The notes under the pieces are model-generated. The model saw only the letters and a list, made by a program, of their open reading frames with translations, was not told where the DNA came from and did not search any database. Positions 1 through 6,332 of a DNA stretch of 18,231 bases are shown here, piece after piece. The stretch comes from an uncultured Muribaculaceae bacterium (lineage in GTDB: Bacteria > Bacteroidota > Bacteroidia > Bacteroidales > Muribaculaceae). Positions within the stretch are counted from its first letter, which is position 1. The number at the start of each line of letters is the position of its first letter. Made by a program: the position numbers and the translations under genes. Location of the stretch: the NCBI GenBank assembly GCA_902494515.1, contig CABUTS010000057.1:1-18231 (forward strand), written 5' to 3'.

Positions 1-222
1 AGCTGCAAGGCCATCTTCGTAGTTGGCCTTAGTGCCCTCGCTGTCGGAGGGGTCGCCTTCAGCACGGCTGAGAGCACCGCTGGTGGCGTTGGTGACAAGG
101 TTTACTGTGAGGAACTGGGGCTCGCCATTGCCGTTGCCGGGGTTGTTGGGAGCATCTTCCTCGCTGGAGCAGCCAACGAGCGCGAATGCGGCCATTGACC
201 AAAGTAAAGATTTGAGCTTCAT
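1..222 (-). CDS. Mfa1-like fimbrillin lipoprotein, N-terminal part (truncated by window edge)
   Basis: The first 74 residues are visible and stay open to the window edge. They begin MKLKSLLWSMAAFALVGCSS: a charged start, a hydrophobic stretch and a lipobox (LVGC, Cys18), so the product is a lipoprotein. After an Asn/Gly/Pro-rich spacer comes a strand-like segment (QFLTVNLVTNA) and an Arg at residue 53 in SRAEGD. Bacteroidales fimbrillins of the FimA/Mfa1 type are exported as lipoproteins and cleaved after an Arg in a similar place before polymerising; assignment here is by this resemblance and by context. It lies 90 bp downstream of the DUF3868 gene on the same strand, the usual arrangement of fimbria loci. 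I see no clear -7 element in that gap, so it is probably transcribed from the operon promoter. Another surface lipoprotein cannot be excluded because the C-terminal domains are missing. Confidence 0.7.
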   Translation of the reverse strand, partial: MKLKSLLWSMAAFALVGCSSEEDAPNNPGNGNGEPQFLTVNLVTNATSGALSRAEGDPSDSEGTKANYEDGLAA

Positions 223-271
223 GTGAATTTTGTAAATTGGTTATTGTATTTATTTATTTGTTTTCGGTTTT

Positions 272-319
272 TCCGAAGAATTGCGTATCCGAAGGGTTAT
301 ATATCCGAAGAATTACATA
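272..319. repeat. Three 16-bp tandem repeats between the DUF3868 and fimbrillin genes
   Basis: Units of the form TCCGAAGRRTTRYRTA occur at 272-287, 288-303 and 304-319, and a fourth TCC follows. The array runs over the TAA stop codon of the DUF3868 gene (313-315). Next to it, 263-277 forms a short inverted repeat, TTCGG-TTTTT-CCGAA. In the mRNA of the leftward operon this lies between the accessory gene and the fimbrillin gene. Confidence 0.75.
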
Positions 320-1746
320 TCCAGACGTTCCTTGAGTTCCTTAAGGGTATCGGCGGCTTCCTTCAGCCCCATGTCCTCGGCCTGCCGGAAGAAGGAGATG
401 GCGGTGGGGTAGTCCTTCTCGCGGACGGCAAGGGCGCCGCGGGCGTAGAGGGCCTCGGGGGAGTTGCCGGCCTTGGCGAGGTAGCGGCGGGCGGCGGCGA
501 AGTCGTCGCGGCGGATGGCGGCGCTGGCGGCGTTGAGGTTGGCAATCTCATCGTCGGGGAACATACGCACGGCGGTCTCGAAGACCTCGGTGAACTCGGG
601 GGAGCCGGGCTCATAGGACTGCGCCACGAGGTAGAACTCGTTCTGGCTCAGCTTGTTGGGCTGAGTGGCCATTACGCGCTTGATCTCCTCGACATCGTAG
701 AACACGCGGATGGAGTACTCAATGCGGTAGTCGGTGCGGCGCAGGTAGGGGTAGCAGTTCTGGAGCAGGAATTTGTATTCCTTGGGGAATGTCTTCTTGA
801 TTTTGGCCTCCTTGGCGTCGGGGTCCATGTCGCTGTCGATCATGGCGAGGATTTCGTCGCGGTGGTCGATGTTGGATTTTTCGACGTAATCGCGGAGACC
901 CTGCCAGTTTTCAGGCTCGTAGTCGGTCTGGAAGATGCTGTCGTCGAAGCTGAAGAGCTGGCGCACATGATCCTTAAGGGCAGCGGTACGGCCTACGGCC
1001 AGGTCGGTGTTGTGCTTGTAGGGGCTTTCGGGCGAAGCGTAGCCTTTGAGCCATACCAGGGTGATTGTGACATCCTTGTCGTTGCGGACCGAGTCGATTG
1101 TGCCGTCGATTTTGCCGAGTTCGGCGGTGTTGTTGTGATAATCGGGGTAAATCACGGTCTGGTCCACGGGGAAGTCGACGTAGGCCGAGCCGGAGAGTGA
1201 GCGGACCTTCTGGAGGTCGGCTTTGGGACGTACGAAGAGAGGACGGGGGAAGAATTCCTCGTTGTGCTTGCCGAGGAAGCCGTCGTATTCGGCCAGAAGG
1301 TCGTGACAGCAGCCCCAGTCGCTGCGGTGGAACATGAGGGTTGCTCCGTCCATCCAGTTTTCAAACTCCGAGAGATTGTTGTAGGCGAGGGTGGCGGGCT
1401 TGTCCTTTGCGCGGAACACCGTCTCGTCGTCGCCGGAGATGTTACCGCCGTTGTTGCGCAGATAATAATAGTAGCGGTTGCGGCCGTAGATGCCCACGGC
1501 GGGGAGCTCGATGGAGTCGTTGCCGTTGACAAGTCGCGGGGTGAGGAGCACGGCGCGGTTCGAGGGGACCTGAAGTTGCTGCAGGTCCATGTCGATGAGG
1601 ACGTTGAGGAATTTGCCTTCGCGCTCCATAGCGAAGTTCTCCACTGTGACACCGGGGAGGATCTCCTGGGCCTCGCGGGCGTTGACCTCGGGGAGGCAGA
1701 CCGTGGCGGCGAGGGCGGCCATCATAGCATATATCGTCTTTTTCAT
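313..1746 (-). CDS. DUF3868 domain protein with OmpA-like and TPR regions (fimbria accessory protein)
   Basis: A 477-residue exported protein. Residues 1-23 are a classical signal peptide (MKKTIYAMMAALAATVCLPEVNA). Residues about 25-160 match my memory of the DUF3868 region of Bacteroidales fimbria-locus proteins, including a DWGCCHDLL segment with adjacent cysteines at 146-147. Residues about 185-265 resemble an OmpA-like fold (AYVDFPVDQTVIYP, then GYASPES at 235-241 and a conserved N..LA..R stretch), suggesting peptidoglycan contact. The last 80 residues are helical and Ala-rich with TPR character (YARGALAVREKDYPTAISFF). The gene follows the DUF3575 gene by 12 bp and precedes a fimbrillin, so a periplasmic or outer-membrane role in assembling or anchoring fimbriae is likely, by inference. 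The true biochemical function of DUF3868 is not established to my knowledge. Confidence 0.85.
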   Translation of the reverse strand: MKKTIYAMMAALAATVCLPEVNAREAQEILPGVTVENFAMEREGKFLNVLIDMDLQQLQVPSNRAVLLTPRLVNGNDSIELPAVGIYGRNRYYYYLRNNGGNISGDDETVFRAKDKPATLAYNNLSEFENWMDGATLMFHRSDWGCCHDLLAEYDGFLGKHNEEFFPRPLFVRPKADLQKVRSLSGSAYVDFPVDQTVIYPDYHNNTAELGKIDGTIDSVRNDKDVTITLVWLKGYASPESPYKHNTDLAVGRTAALKDHVRQLFSFDDSIFQTDYEPENWQGLRDYVEKSNIDHRDEILAMIDSDMDPDAKEAKIKKTFPKEYKFLLQNCYPYLRRTDYRIEYSIRVFYDVEEIKRVMATQPNKLSQNEFYLVAQSYEPGSPEFTEVFETAVRMFPDDEIANLNAASAAIRRDDFAAARRYLAKAGNSPEALYARGALAVREKDYPTAISFFRQAEDMGLKEAADTLKELKERLDM

Positions 1747-1758
1747 AACAGCAGCAAT

Positions 1759-2343
1759 TTAGAAAAGATAAACTACGTTGACGGCCAGCTTGGTGACGCC
1801 GAAATAATTGTGGGGTTTGTCGACTTCGACCTTCTTGCCGCAGCCCGAGCAGCGGAACTTGTCGTAGCGGGTATAGGAGTATCCGATGCCGATTTCCCCT
1901 TCGAGGTTCCAGTTGCGACCAAGAATCCAGGCGTAGCCGTACGCGACGCCAGCGCCGACGAACCATCCCTGGTAGCGGGAGTTTTCGAGCTTGCGCCAGT
2001 CGGTGCCGAGGAGGTTGACTTTGCCGTCGAAACCGCCGATATTGTACTGTCCGCCGTGAATATGGACGCCGAAGAAGTGTCCGCCGAACCGGTCGCAGAA
2101 CCAGTAGCGCAGCTCAGGCTGGAGTGCCCAGTGTTTCCAGCGGCGGTCGTGCGAGAGGGTCCATCCGTTGAACTGACCGCTGACGTCGAGCGTCCACTTG
2201 GGTGCAAGGCCAATCTCGAGTCCGAGATTCGGATTGAGAAAAGCATCGGAGACAAGGTTTGTCTTCACACCGAAATTTTGTCCGCTCGCAGAGGGGGCAA
2301 AGGCAGCGATGAAGAGAGCAAGAAGTAAAATGATTCGGTTCAT
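1759..2343 (-). CDS. DUF3575 outer-membrane beta-barrel-like protein
   Basis: A 194-residue protein with a signal peptide (MNRIILLLALFIAAFAPSASG, cleavage near residue 21). The mature part alternates aromatic and polar residues in short strands (WTLDVSGQFNGW, GHFFGVHIHGG, GEIGIGYSYTRYD) and ends in VNVVYLF with a C-terminal Phe, as outer-membrane barrel proteins do. The pattern GVKTNLVSDAFLNPNLGLEIGLAPKWT is typical of the Bacteroidales family DUF3575. A CxxC motif (RCSGCGKK) near residue 164 lies in a probable loop and could bind metal or form a disulfide. It is the first gene of the leftward operon, 12 bp before the DUF3868 gene; these two families commonly travel with fimbrillins. Its exact role is unknown. 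Confidence 0.85.
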   Translation of the reverse strand: MNRIILLLALFIAAFAPSASGQNFGVKTNLVSDAFLNPNLGLEIGLAPKWTLDVSGQFNGWTLSHDRRWKHWALQPELRYWFCDRFGGHFFGVHIHGGQYNIGGFDGKVNLLGTDWRKLENSRYQGWFVGAGVAYGYAWILGRNWNLEGEIGIGYSYTRYDKFRCSGCGKKVEVDKPHNYFGVTKLAVNVVYLF

Positions 2344-2398
2344 TATTCTTGACCTTATGATTAGTTAGGGTTTGGGAAACTTCAGTATGGTTTGAGGC

Positions 2399-2430
2399 TA
2401 AAGATAAAGATAAAGGCGAAGATGCAAGAT
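2399..2430 (-). promoter_or_regulatory. Candidate promoter of the DUF3575-DUF3868-fimbrillin operon
   Basis: On the minus strand, two overlapping TATCTTTA boxes (2412-2405 and 2406-2399) resemble the Bacteroidetes -7 consensus TAnnTTTG. A TTG (2427-2425) lies 18 bases upstream of the second box, close to the usual -33 spacing. Transcription would start near 2392, about 50 bases before the DUF3575 start codon. Confidence 0.4.
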
Positions 2431-2657
2431 TTTTTACCGCGCAGTTGTATCGTTCTTTGCGGGGCGCCTTCAGGGGCGGAAGGCGGGTGATAATAATCTG
2501 GTCTTCTGGCTCAATTTTTCAACTTAGGTAGTAGTAACGCACATGCATGAAGGCTAAAAGGAGTGAAAGATTGATTCATAGTACTTTAACCACTGTGTTA
2601 TGTTATTATTACAGGGTTTAGTGATGGGCATCTCTATCTTTGAGAATGTCTTGAATA

Positions 2658-2674
2658 CAAAGTTACGAACTTTG
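2658..2674. repeat. 17-bp inverted repeat containing a -7-like box
   Basis: CAAAGTT-ACG-AACTTTG is a perfect inverted repeat with a 3-base centre. Its left half, read on the minus strand, contains TAACTTTG, a perfect TAnnTTTG match, so it may be a second, distal promoter of the leftward operon, an operator, or both. Confidence 0.5.
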
Positions 2675-2965
2675 TTTGGAATAATTTGCATTTCGCGGTA
2701 TAAAATTATCCTAAAGGGGTGTTAAATAGTCCGTTTGTATCTTAAAATATGTTAATCAGACCATCCGAAAAGTCGGACATCCGGGCGGATTCGGTGACGT
2801 GAAACCGCCGGGAGGTCCGGGGCGGGGCCTATGGCCGGCGGTGTATCGGTTTAATTCTCAAATGAATAGGTTTCGGTGTCGCCGGTCGCCGGTTGAGAAC
2901 CAAAGCGGGGGTTGAGGCGTTATGACGAATATGCAGCGTCGGCGCTGCGTGTGAAATTTATTGTC

Positions 2966-2973
2966 TAAATTTG
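2966..2973 (+). promoter_or_regulatory. Candidate -7 element for the flavoprotein gene
   Basis: TAAATTTG matches TAnnTTTG exactly and lies 98 bases before the start codon at 3071. I see no convincing TTTG at the -33 position, so the call is tentative. Confidence 0.35.
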
Positions 2974-3030
2974 TAATTCCAACAGGGTCTGTGCTATCAA
3001 TAGTTAAGCCTGACAATGCAACAATAATGT

Positions 3031-3090
3031 AAATTTATGAGCAGAATAACTGAAATTAAAATGAAAATTTATGAACAGAATAACTGAAAT
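3031..3090 (+). repeat. 26-bp direct duplication spanning the flavoprotein start codon
   Basis: The 26 bases at 3031-3056 recur at 3065-3090 with one change (G at 3041, A at 3075). The offset is 34 bp. Each copy carries an ATG followed by codons for (S/N)RITEI. The downstream copy is the real start of the gene; the upstream copy opens a 16-codon frame at 3037-3087 that is out of frame with the gene and ends inside it. Confidence 0.9.
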
Positions 3091-4009
3091 CCTGGGTACG
3101 GAGCTTCCGGTGATAGCCGGAGGGATGGCCTGGTGCAGCGGCTGGCGGCTGGCGGCCGCGGTTTGTAATGCCGGAGGGCTGGGTGTGCTTGGTGCCGGTA
3201 CCATGACTCCCGAGCTGCTGAGGGAGCATATCCTGAAACTCAAGGGGGCCACTGACCGGCCGTGGGCCGTGAATCTGCCGCTGATGTATCCTCAGATGGA
3301 GGCGCTTATCGACCTGATAGTCAGCGAGAAGTGCCCGGTGGTAATCACCTCGGCCGGAAGTCCGGCGAAGTTCACGGCGCGGTTCCACGAGGCCGGGATG
3401 AAGGTGGCGCACGTGGTCAGTTCCTCGAAATTCGCGCGCAAATGCGAGGAGGCGGGGGTGGATATCGTCATCGCCGAGGGGTTTGAGGCGGGCGGACACA
3501 ACGGCCGGGAGGAGACCACTACGATGTGTCTGATTCCGCAGGTGCGGCAGGCCACGTCGCTGCCGCTTGTCGCCGCCGGGGGTATAGCCAGCGGTCAGGC
3601 GTGGGTCGCAGCCCAGGCGCTCGGCGCCGAGGGGGTGCAGATCGGCACGCTCTTCGCCATGTCGGAGGAGAGTTCCGCTTCACATATATATAAGGAGTAC
3701 TGCGCGTCGCTCGCGGAGGGGGACACGATGCTCTGTCTGAAGAAATTCTCCCCCTCGCGTATGGCAAAAAACAATCTGTACCTGACCATCGCCGAGGCGG
3801 AAGCCCACGACGCGGGGAAGGAGGAGCTGCTGGAGATCCTCGGGGTGGGCGCTACGCGCCGCGGCATCTTCGAGGGGGACGTGGAGAACGGCGAAGTGCT
3901 TGTAGGGCAGATTTGCTCGGCCATCCCCCGCGTGGAGCCGGTAGCCGCCATCATGAACCGCCTCGTCGCGCAGTATCGCGCTACCCTCGACTCCCTCCGC
4001 TCTCTTTAA
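3071..4009 (+). CDS. FabK/nitronate monooxygenase family flavoprotein
   Basis: A 312-residue cytoplasmic TIM-barrel flavoprotein. Visible family features are PVIAGGMAW (13-21) and AGGLGVLG (34-41) in the first strands, EGFEAGGHNG (136-145) with His143 at the position of the catalytic His of FabK, AAGGIASG (168-175) and GAEGVQIGTLF (185-195) for FMN phosphate binding. The family contains enoyl-ACP reductases (FabK) and nitronate monooxygenases (formerly 2-nitropropane dioxygenases), and sequence by eye cannot separate them; the EAGGH(N/I)G...TTM pattern leans toward FabK. The length is normal. The start at 3071 gives the usual short N-terminus before the first strand. The gene stands alone, with a duplicated start region upstream and a large foldback element beginning right after its stop codon. 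Confidence 0.85.
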   Translation: MNRITEILGTELPVIAGGMAWCSGWRLAAAVCNAGGLGVLGAGTMTPELLREHILKLKGATDRPWAVNLPLMYPQMEALIDLIVSEKCPVVITSAGSPAKFTARFHEAGMKVAHVVSSSKFARKCEEAGVDIVIAEGFEAGGHNGREETTTMCLIPQVRQATSLPLVAAGGIASGQAWVAAQALGAEGVQIGTLFAMSEESSASHIYKEYCASLAEGDTMLCLKKFSPSRMAKNNLYLTIAEAEAHDAGKEELLEILGVGATRRGIFEGDVENGEVLVGQICSAIPRVEPVAAIMNRLVAQYRATLDSLRSL

Positions 4010-4024
4010 CACGGAGCTGCACTG
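3998..4024 (+). repeat. 27-bp direct repeat, left copy (second copy 4281-4307)
   Basis: A 27-bp sequence containing TTTAACAC(G/T)GAGCTGCAC occurs at 3998-4024 and again at 4281-4307 with two mismatches. The left copy includes the last codons and the TAA stop of the flavoprotein gene. The two copies bracket the foldback element at 4041-4240. Confidence 0.8.
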
Positions 4025-4040
4025 TAACACGGAGGTGCCT

Positions 4041-4240
4041 GGAACTAACGGAACCATCATCCTGAACGTCAAACGGAGGCCTAAAGGCCTGGCGCGGAAC
4101 GTCAACGGAAGCCTACGGCCTTCAAAGTTTGATTCCCGGTAAAGGGTTGCTCCCCGCAGGCTTCCGTTAACGTTCAGGAGCGCAAGCTCCGCCATGGTTC
4201 GGTTTGACGTTCCGGAGATAAATTTGCTTCCGTTAGTTCC
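4041..4240. repeat. Nested foldback (imperfect palindrome) element
   Basis: Three nested arm pairs fold the region on itself: 4041-4053 with 4228-4240 (GGAACTAACGGAA, perfect 13 bp), 4064-4074 with 4202-4212 (GAACGTCAAAC, perfect 11 bp), and 4097-4114 with 4158-4175 (17 of 18 bp, core AACGGAAGCCT). Side hairpins sit between the arms: 4077-4090 (AGGCCT-AA-AGGCCT) and 4177-4190 (GGAGC-GCAA-GCTCC). The stretch 4010-4386 shows no gene. It could be a transposon-derived foldback element or a large transcriptional terminator; it carries no open frame for a transposase. Confidence 0.75.
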
Positions 4241-4280
4241 GTGTAGTTCCGTGTCAAAAAACTTCCGGCATGTGGGTTGT

Positions 4281-4307
4281 CGCTCTATTTAACACTGAGC
4301 TGCACTG
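4281..4307 (+). repeat. 27-bp direct repeat, right copy (first copy 3998-4024)
   Basis: This copy matches 3998-4024 at 25 of 27 positions and retains the TAA that serves as stop codon in the first copy. A smaller tandem CACTGAG-CTG-CACTGAG lies inside and beside it. Confidence 0.8.
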
Positions 4308-4333
4308 AGCCGACATAACCGGCATTGAGGGGA

Positions 4334-4364
4334 TTGGTGGTGTGGTAAATTTTTGCTATATTTG
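4334..4364 (+). promoter_or_regulatory. Promoter of the TPR histidine kinase gene
   Basis: TTG at 4334-4336, a 20-base spacer, and TATATTTG at 4357-4364 match the Bacteroidetes -33/-7 layout. Transcription should start near 4369-4371, followed by a leader of about 17 bases before the ATG at 4387. The 15 bases 4356-4370 (CTATATTTGCGAGGT) are identical to 6250-6264 in front of the second kinase gene. Confidence 0.65.
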
Positions 4365-4386
4365 CGAGGTAAAAGTAACTACAGAT

Positions 4387-6186
4387 ATGTTGTATAAAAT
4401 GAGACTACACCGTGGTTTGAGAGGGGCGGCAGCCGTGCTGCTTGTTGTAATTTTCAGTACATTCTGCGCAATGGCGGCTGACGGCAATGCGGCGAAAACC
4501 GCTGCTGACGGCAATGCGGCGAAAACCGCTGCTGACGGCAATGCGGCGGAGATTGCGGCGCTGCGCGAGGCCGCTGACAGTCTGCACAGCATCGGGCGGA
4601 CGGACTCCGCTGCCATCGTAGGGCAGCGGGCCATCGAGCTGGCGGAGGCCGACGGCAATCCGACACTGGTGGTCGGGGCGCACTCCTCGCAGGGGGTGTT
4701 CCTGCGGTCGTTAGGCAAGGTCGACGAGGCCTTGGCGAGTTATGAAAAGGCGCTGGAAATCGTAACCTCCGGAGCGTTCCGGGAGAATCCCGACGACGAG
4801 GCGATCGAGGAGATAGCATCGCTATACATCAACCTGTCGGTGCTCAACCTCGACATGCAGCAGAAGGAGGACGCCGCGAAAAACGCCATCCATTCGGCAG
4901 AATATATTGCCCGGAGCAGCGACGCGGAGCTGAAAAGCATGATATTCGGCGTTGTCGGGTCGGTGTTGACCGGCTGCGGTGACCTGAATAATGCCCTTAA
5001 ATATCAGGGACTTGCCTACGACAGCGCCCTGGAGTCGGGCAACGACGAGGCTGCCTTCAGGGCCGCGGCCTACACGATGCTGATTGCTGACCGCAGCGGC
5101 GACAAGGCTGCCGCCGGAGTGTGGCGCGGCAAATGTCAGGAGCTGCTTCCGAAGGTGACGGCCGCGATGGCCCGGATGGTATACTATCAGGCGGAATGTT
5201 CGATCTGCCTGAAGGGGGACGACAACCGCGGGGCGCTGGGCTGGTTCGACAAAATCCTGGCGCTCGACGGCATCGACAACCTGCCGTTCGTGAAGCTCGA
5301 CTGCTACGGCAACAAGCACCGGGTCTACGCCGAACTCGGCGATTACCGCAACGCCTACGCGACGCTGTTGAAGAGCTACGACCTGCGCAACGAGCTCTGG
5401 GAGCAGGAAAAGACGGAGGCGCTGCAGGAGCTGACCGTGAAGTATGACGCCAAGGAGAAGGAGCTGGCACTGGCCCGCAGCGAAGCGGCCCGCGGCAATG
5501 CGATGATGTGGCTGTTCATAGCGCTGGCTGCGCTGTTAGTGATTGCTTTTGTCTTCGTGGCTTACGCCGGAGGTCAGAAGCGCCGCCGCATGCAGCAGTA
5601 TATTCAGGGGCTTGAAAATGAGCGCCGCCGCATGTCGGCCGAGCTCCACGACGGGGTCTGCAACGACCTGCTGGCCATCAGGATGAAGATGACGCAGGGG
5701 GAACCGGCCGAGGAGATCGCCGGGGCGCTCGAGAGCTGTCGCGAGGCTGTCAGGAGAATCTCCCACGAGCTGATGCCGCCGGAGTTCGCCTACGCGTCGC
5801 TCGACGAGGTGCTCCGCCATTATGCTGCCGGGCAGGCCGAGGCGGTCAGGGACAAAATCGAGATAGAATACCGCTCGGCGGCGGAGGACGCGCGCTGGGA
5901 GGATATCCCCGAGCAGACGGCGCTGGAGGTATACCGCATCGTGCAGGAGGCCGTCGGGAACGCCGTGAAACATTCCGGCGCCACCCGCATTGTCATCGAC
6001 GTGGCCCTGAGGGGGGACGAGCTGGTGGCCGGCGTTTTCGACAACGGCAACTACCGGTTCACCGGAAAGAAGGGGATCGGGGAAACCTCGATGCGCCGCC
6101 GCGCCGGTGCGCTCGGAGCCTCCATAGAAATGAACACCGCCGACAATGGCGGCACCGAAGTGATCCTAACCGTAAAAATCGGATAG
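4387..6186 (+). CDS. Sensor histidine kinase, HisKA_3 (NarX) type with periplasmic TPR region
   Basis: A 599-residue membrane kinase. The frame is open from 4342, but the -7 box at 4357-4364 lies inside that extension, so I start at ATG 4387 (4399 is an alternative). Residues 1-30 form a signal peptide; 31-54 are repeats of ADGNAAKTA; about 60-340 are helical TPR-like repeats (VVGAHSSQGVFLRSLGKVDE, NALKYQGLAYDSALESGN); about 345-370 look coiled-coil; 373-393 is a membrane segment. The cytoplasmic part has the HisKA_3 box RRRMSAELHDGVCNDLLAIR with His421, RRISHELMPPEF, an ATPase N-box (EAVGNAVKHSG, Asn525) and a G-box (GKKGIGETS, 561-567). Such kinases normally phosphorylate NarL/LuxR-type regulators; none is in the window. 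A LytS/LytTR pair follows behind a terminator. The signal is unknown. Confidence 0.88.
   Translation: MLYKMRLHRGLRGAAAVLLVVIFSTFCAMAADGNAAKTAADGNAAKTAADGNAAEIAALREAADSLHSIGRTDSAAIVGQRAIELAEADGNPTLVVGAHSSQGVFLRSLGKVDEALASYEKALEIVTSGAFRENPDDEAIEEIASLYINLSVLNLDMQQKEDAAKNAIHSAEYIARSSDAELKSMIFGVVGSVLTGCGDLNNALKYQGLAYDSALESGNDEAAFRAAAYTMLIADRSGDKAAAGVWRGKCQELLPKVTAAMARMVYYQAECSICLKGDDNRGALGWFDKILALDGIDNLPFVKLDCYGNKHRVYAELGDYRNAYATLLKSYDLRNELWEQEKTEALQELTVKYDAKEKELALARSEAARGNAMMWLFIALAALLVIAFVFVAYAGGQKRRRMQQYIQGLENERRRMSAELHDGVCNDLLAIRMKMTQGEPAEEIAGALESCREAVRRISHELMPPEFAYASLDEVLRHYAAGQAEAVRDKIEIEYRSAAEDARWEDIPEQTALEVYRIVQEAVGNAVKHSGATRIVIDVALRGDELVAGVFDNGNYRFTGKKGIGETSMRRRAGALGASIEMNTADNGGTEVILTVKIG
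4477..4548 (+). repeat. 27-bp in-frame tandem repeat in the kinase gene (2.7 copies)
   Basis: Units begin at 4477, 4504 and 4531 (the last is 18 bp) and encode ADGNAAKTA, ADGNAAKTA, ADGNAA directly after the predicted signal peptide cleavage site. The copies are identical, so the array is recent and could change length by slippage without breaking the frame. Confidence 0.9.
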
Positions 6187-6203
6187 AGGAAAATAGCTAA
6201 AAT

Positions 6204-6248
6204 TTCGGAAGTAAATCCTATAAAACAGGATTAACTTCCGAATTTTTT
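6204..6248 (+). terminator. Intrinsic terminator after the TPR histidine kinase gene
   Basis: The arms 6204-6219 and 6227-6242 pair over 16 positions with one A-A mismatch; the loop is ATAAAAC and six T follow (6243-6248). It begins 17 bases after the stop codon. The T-run ends two bases before the -7 element of the next gene, so terminator and next promoter overlap. Confidence 0.9.
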
Positions 6249-6250
6249 AC

Positions 6251-6258
6251 TATATTTG
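6251..6258 (+). promoter_or_regulatory. -7 element of the LytS-type kinase/LytTR operon
   Basis: TATATTTG, within the 15-bp block CTATATTTGCGAGGT shared with the upstream kinase promoter. The -33 region falls in the right arm of the terminator hairpin and has no clear TTTG. Transcription should start near 6264. Confidence 0.55.
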
Positions 6259-6300
6259 CGAGGTGAAACGGGCGAGGCCGGAAGGTGCACGGCGGCGGTT

Positions 6301-6332
6301 TCAGAGTGTTATGCTGTCAGAGTGTTATGCTG
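6301..6332 (+). repeat. Perfect 16-bp tandem duplication at the kinase start
   Basis: TCAGAGTGTTATGCTG occurs twice back to back (6301-6316 and 6317-6332). Each copy carries an ATG: the second (6327) is in frame with the kinase; the first (6311) opens an 11-codon frame ending at 6346, out of frame and overlapping the kinase start. Confidence 0.95.

Larger units (their letters stand above)
2344..3036. other. Intergenic region between divergent transcription units, no gene recognised
   Basis: About 0.7 kb between the leftward fimbria locus and the rightward flavoprotein gene. It contains candidate promoters for both directions (described separately), a 17-bp inverted repeat at 2658-2674, and a small hairpin GCAGCG-TCGG-CGCTGC at 2933-2948. 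Only very short open frames of about 20-25 codons exist on the minus strand between 2500 and 2640, without coding signals I would trust. A leader RNA or small RNA cannot be excluded. Confidence 0.5.

Noticed and set aside
223..1200. Open frame of about 325 codons opposite the DUF3868 gene
   Set aside because: Same reason: Gly/Val-rich mirror frame, no domain, and the opposite strand encodes a protein with a signal peptide and family features.
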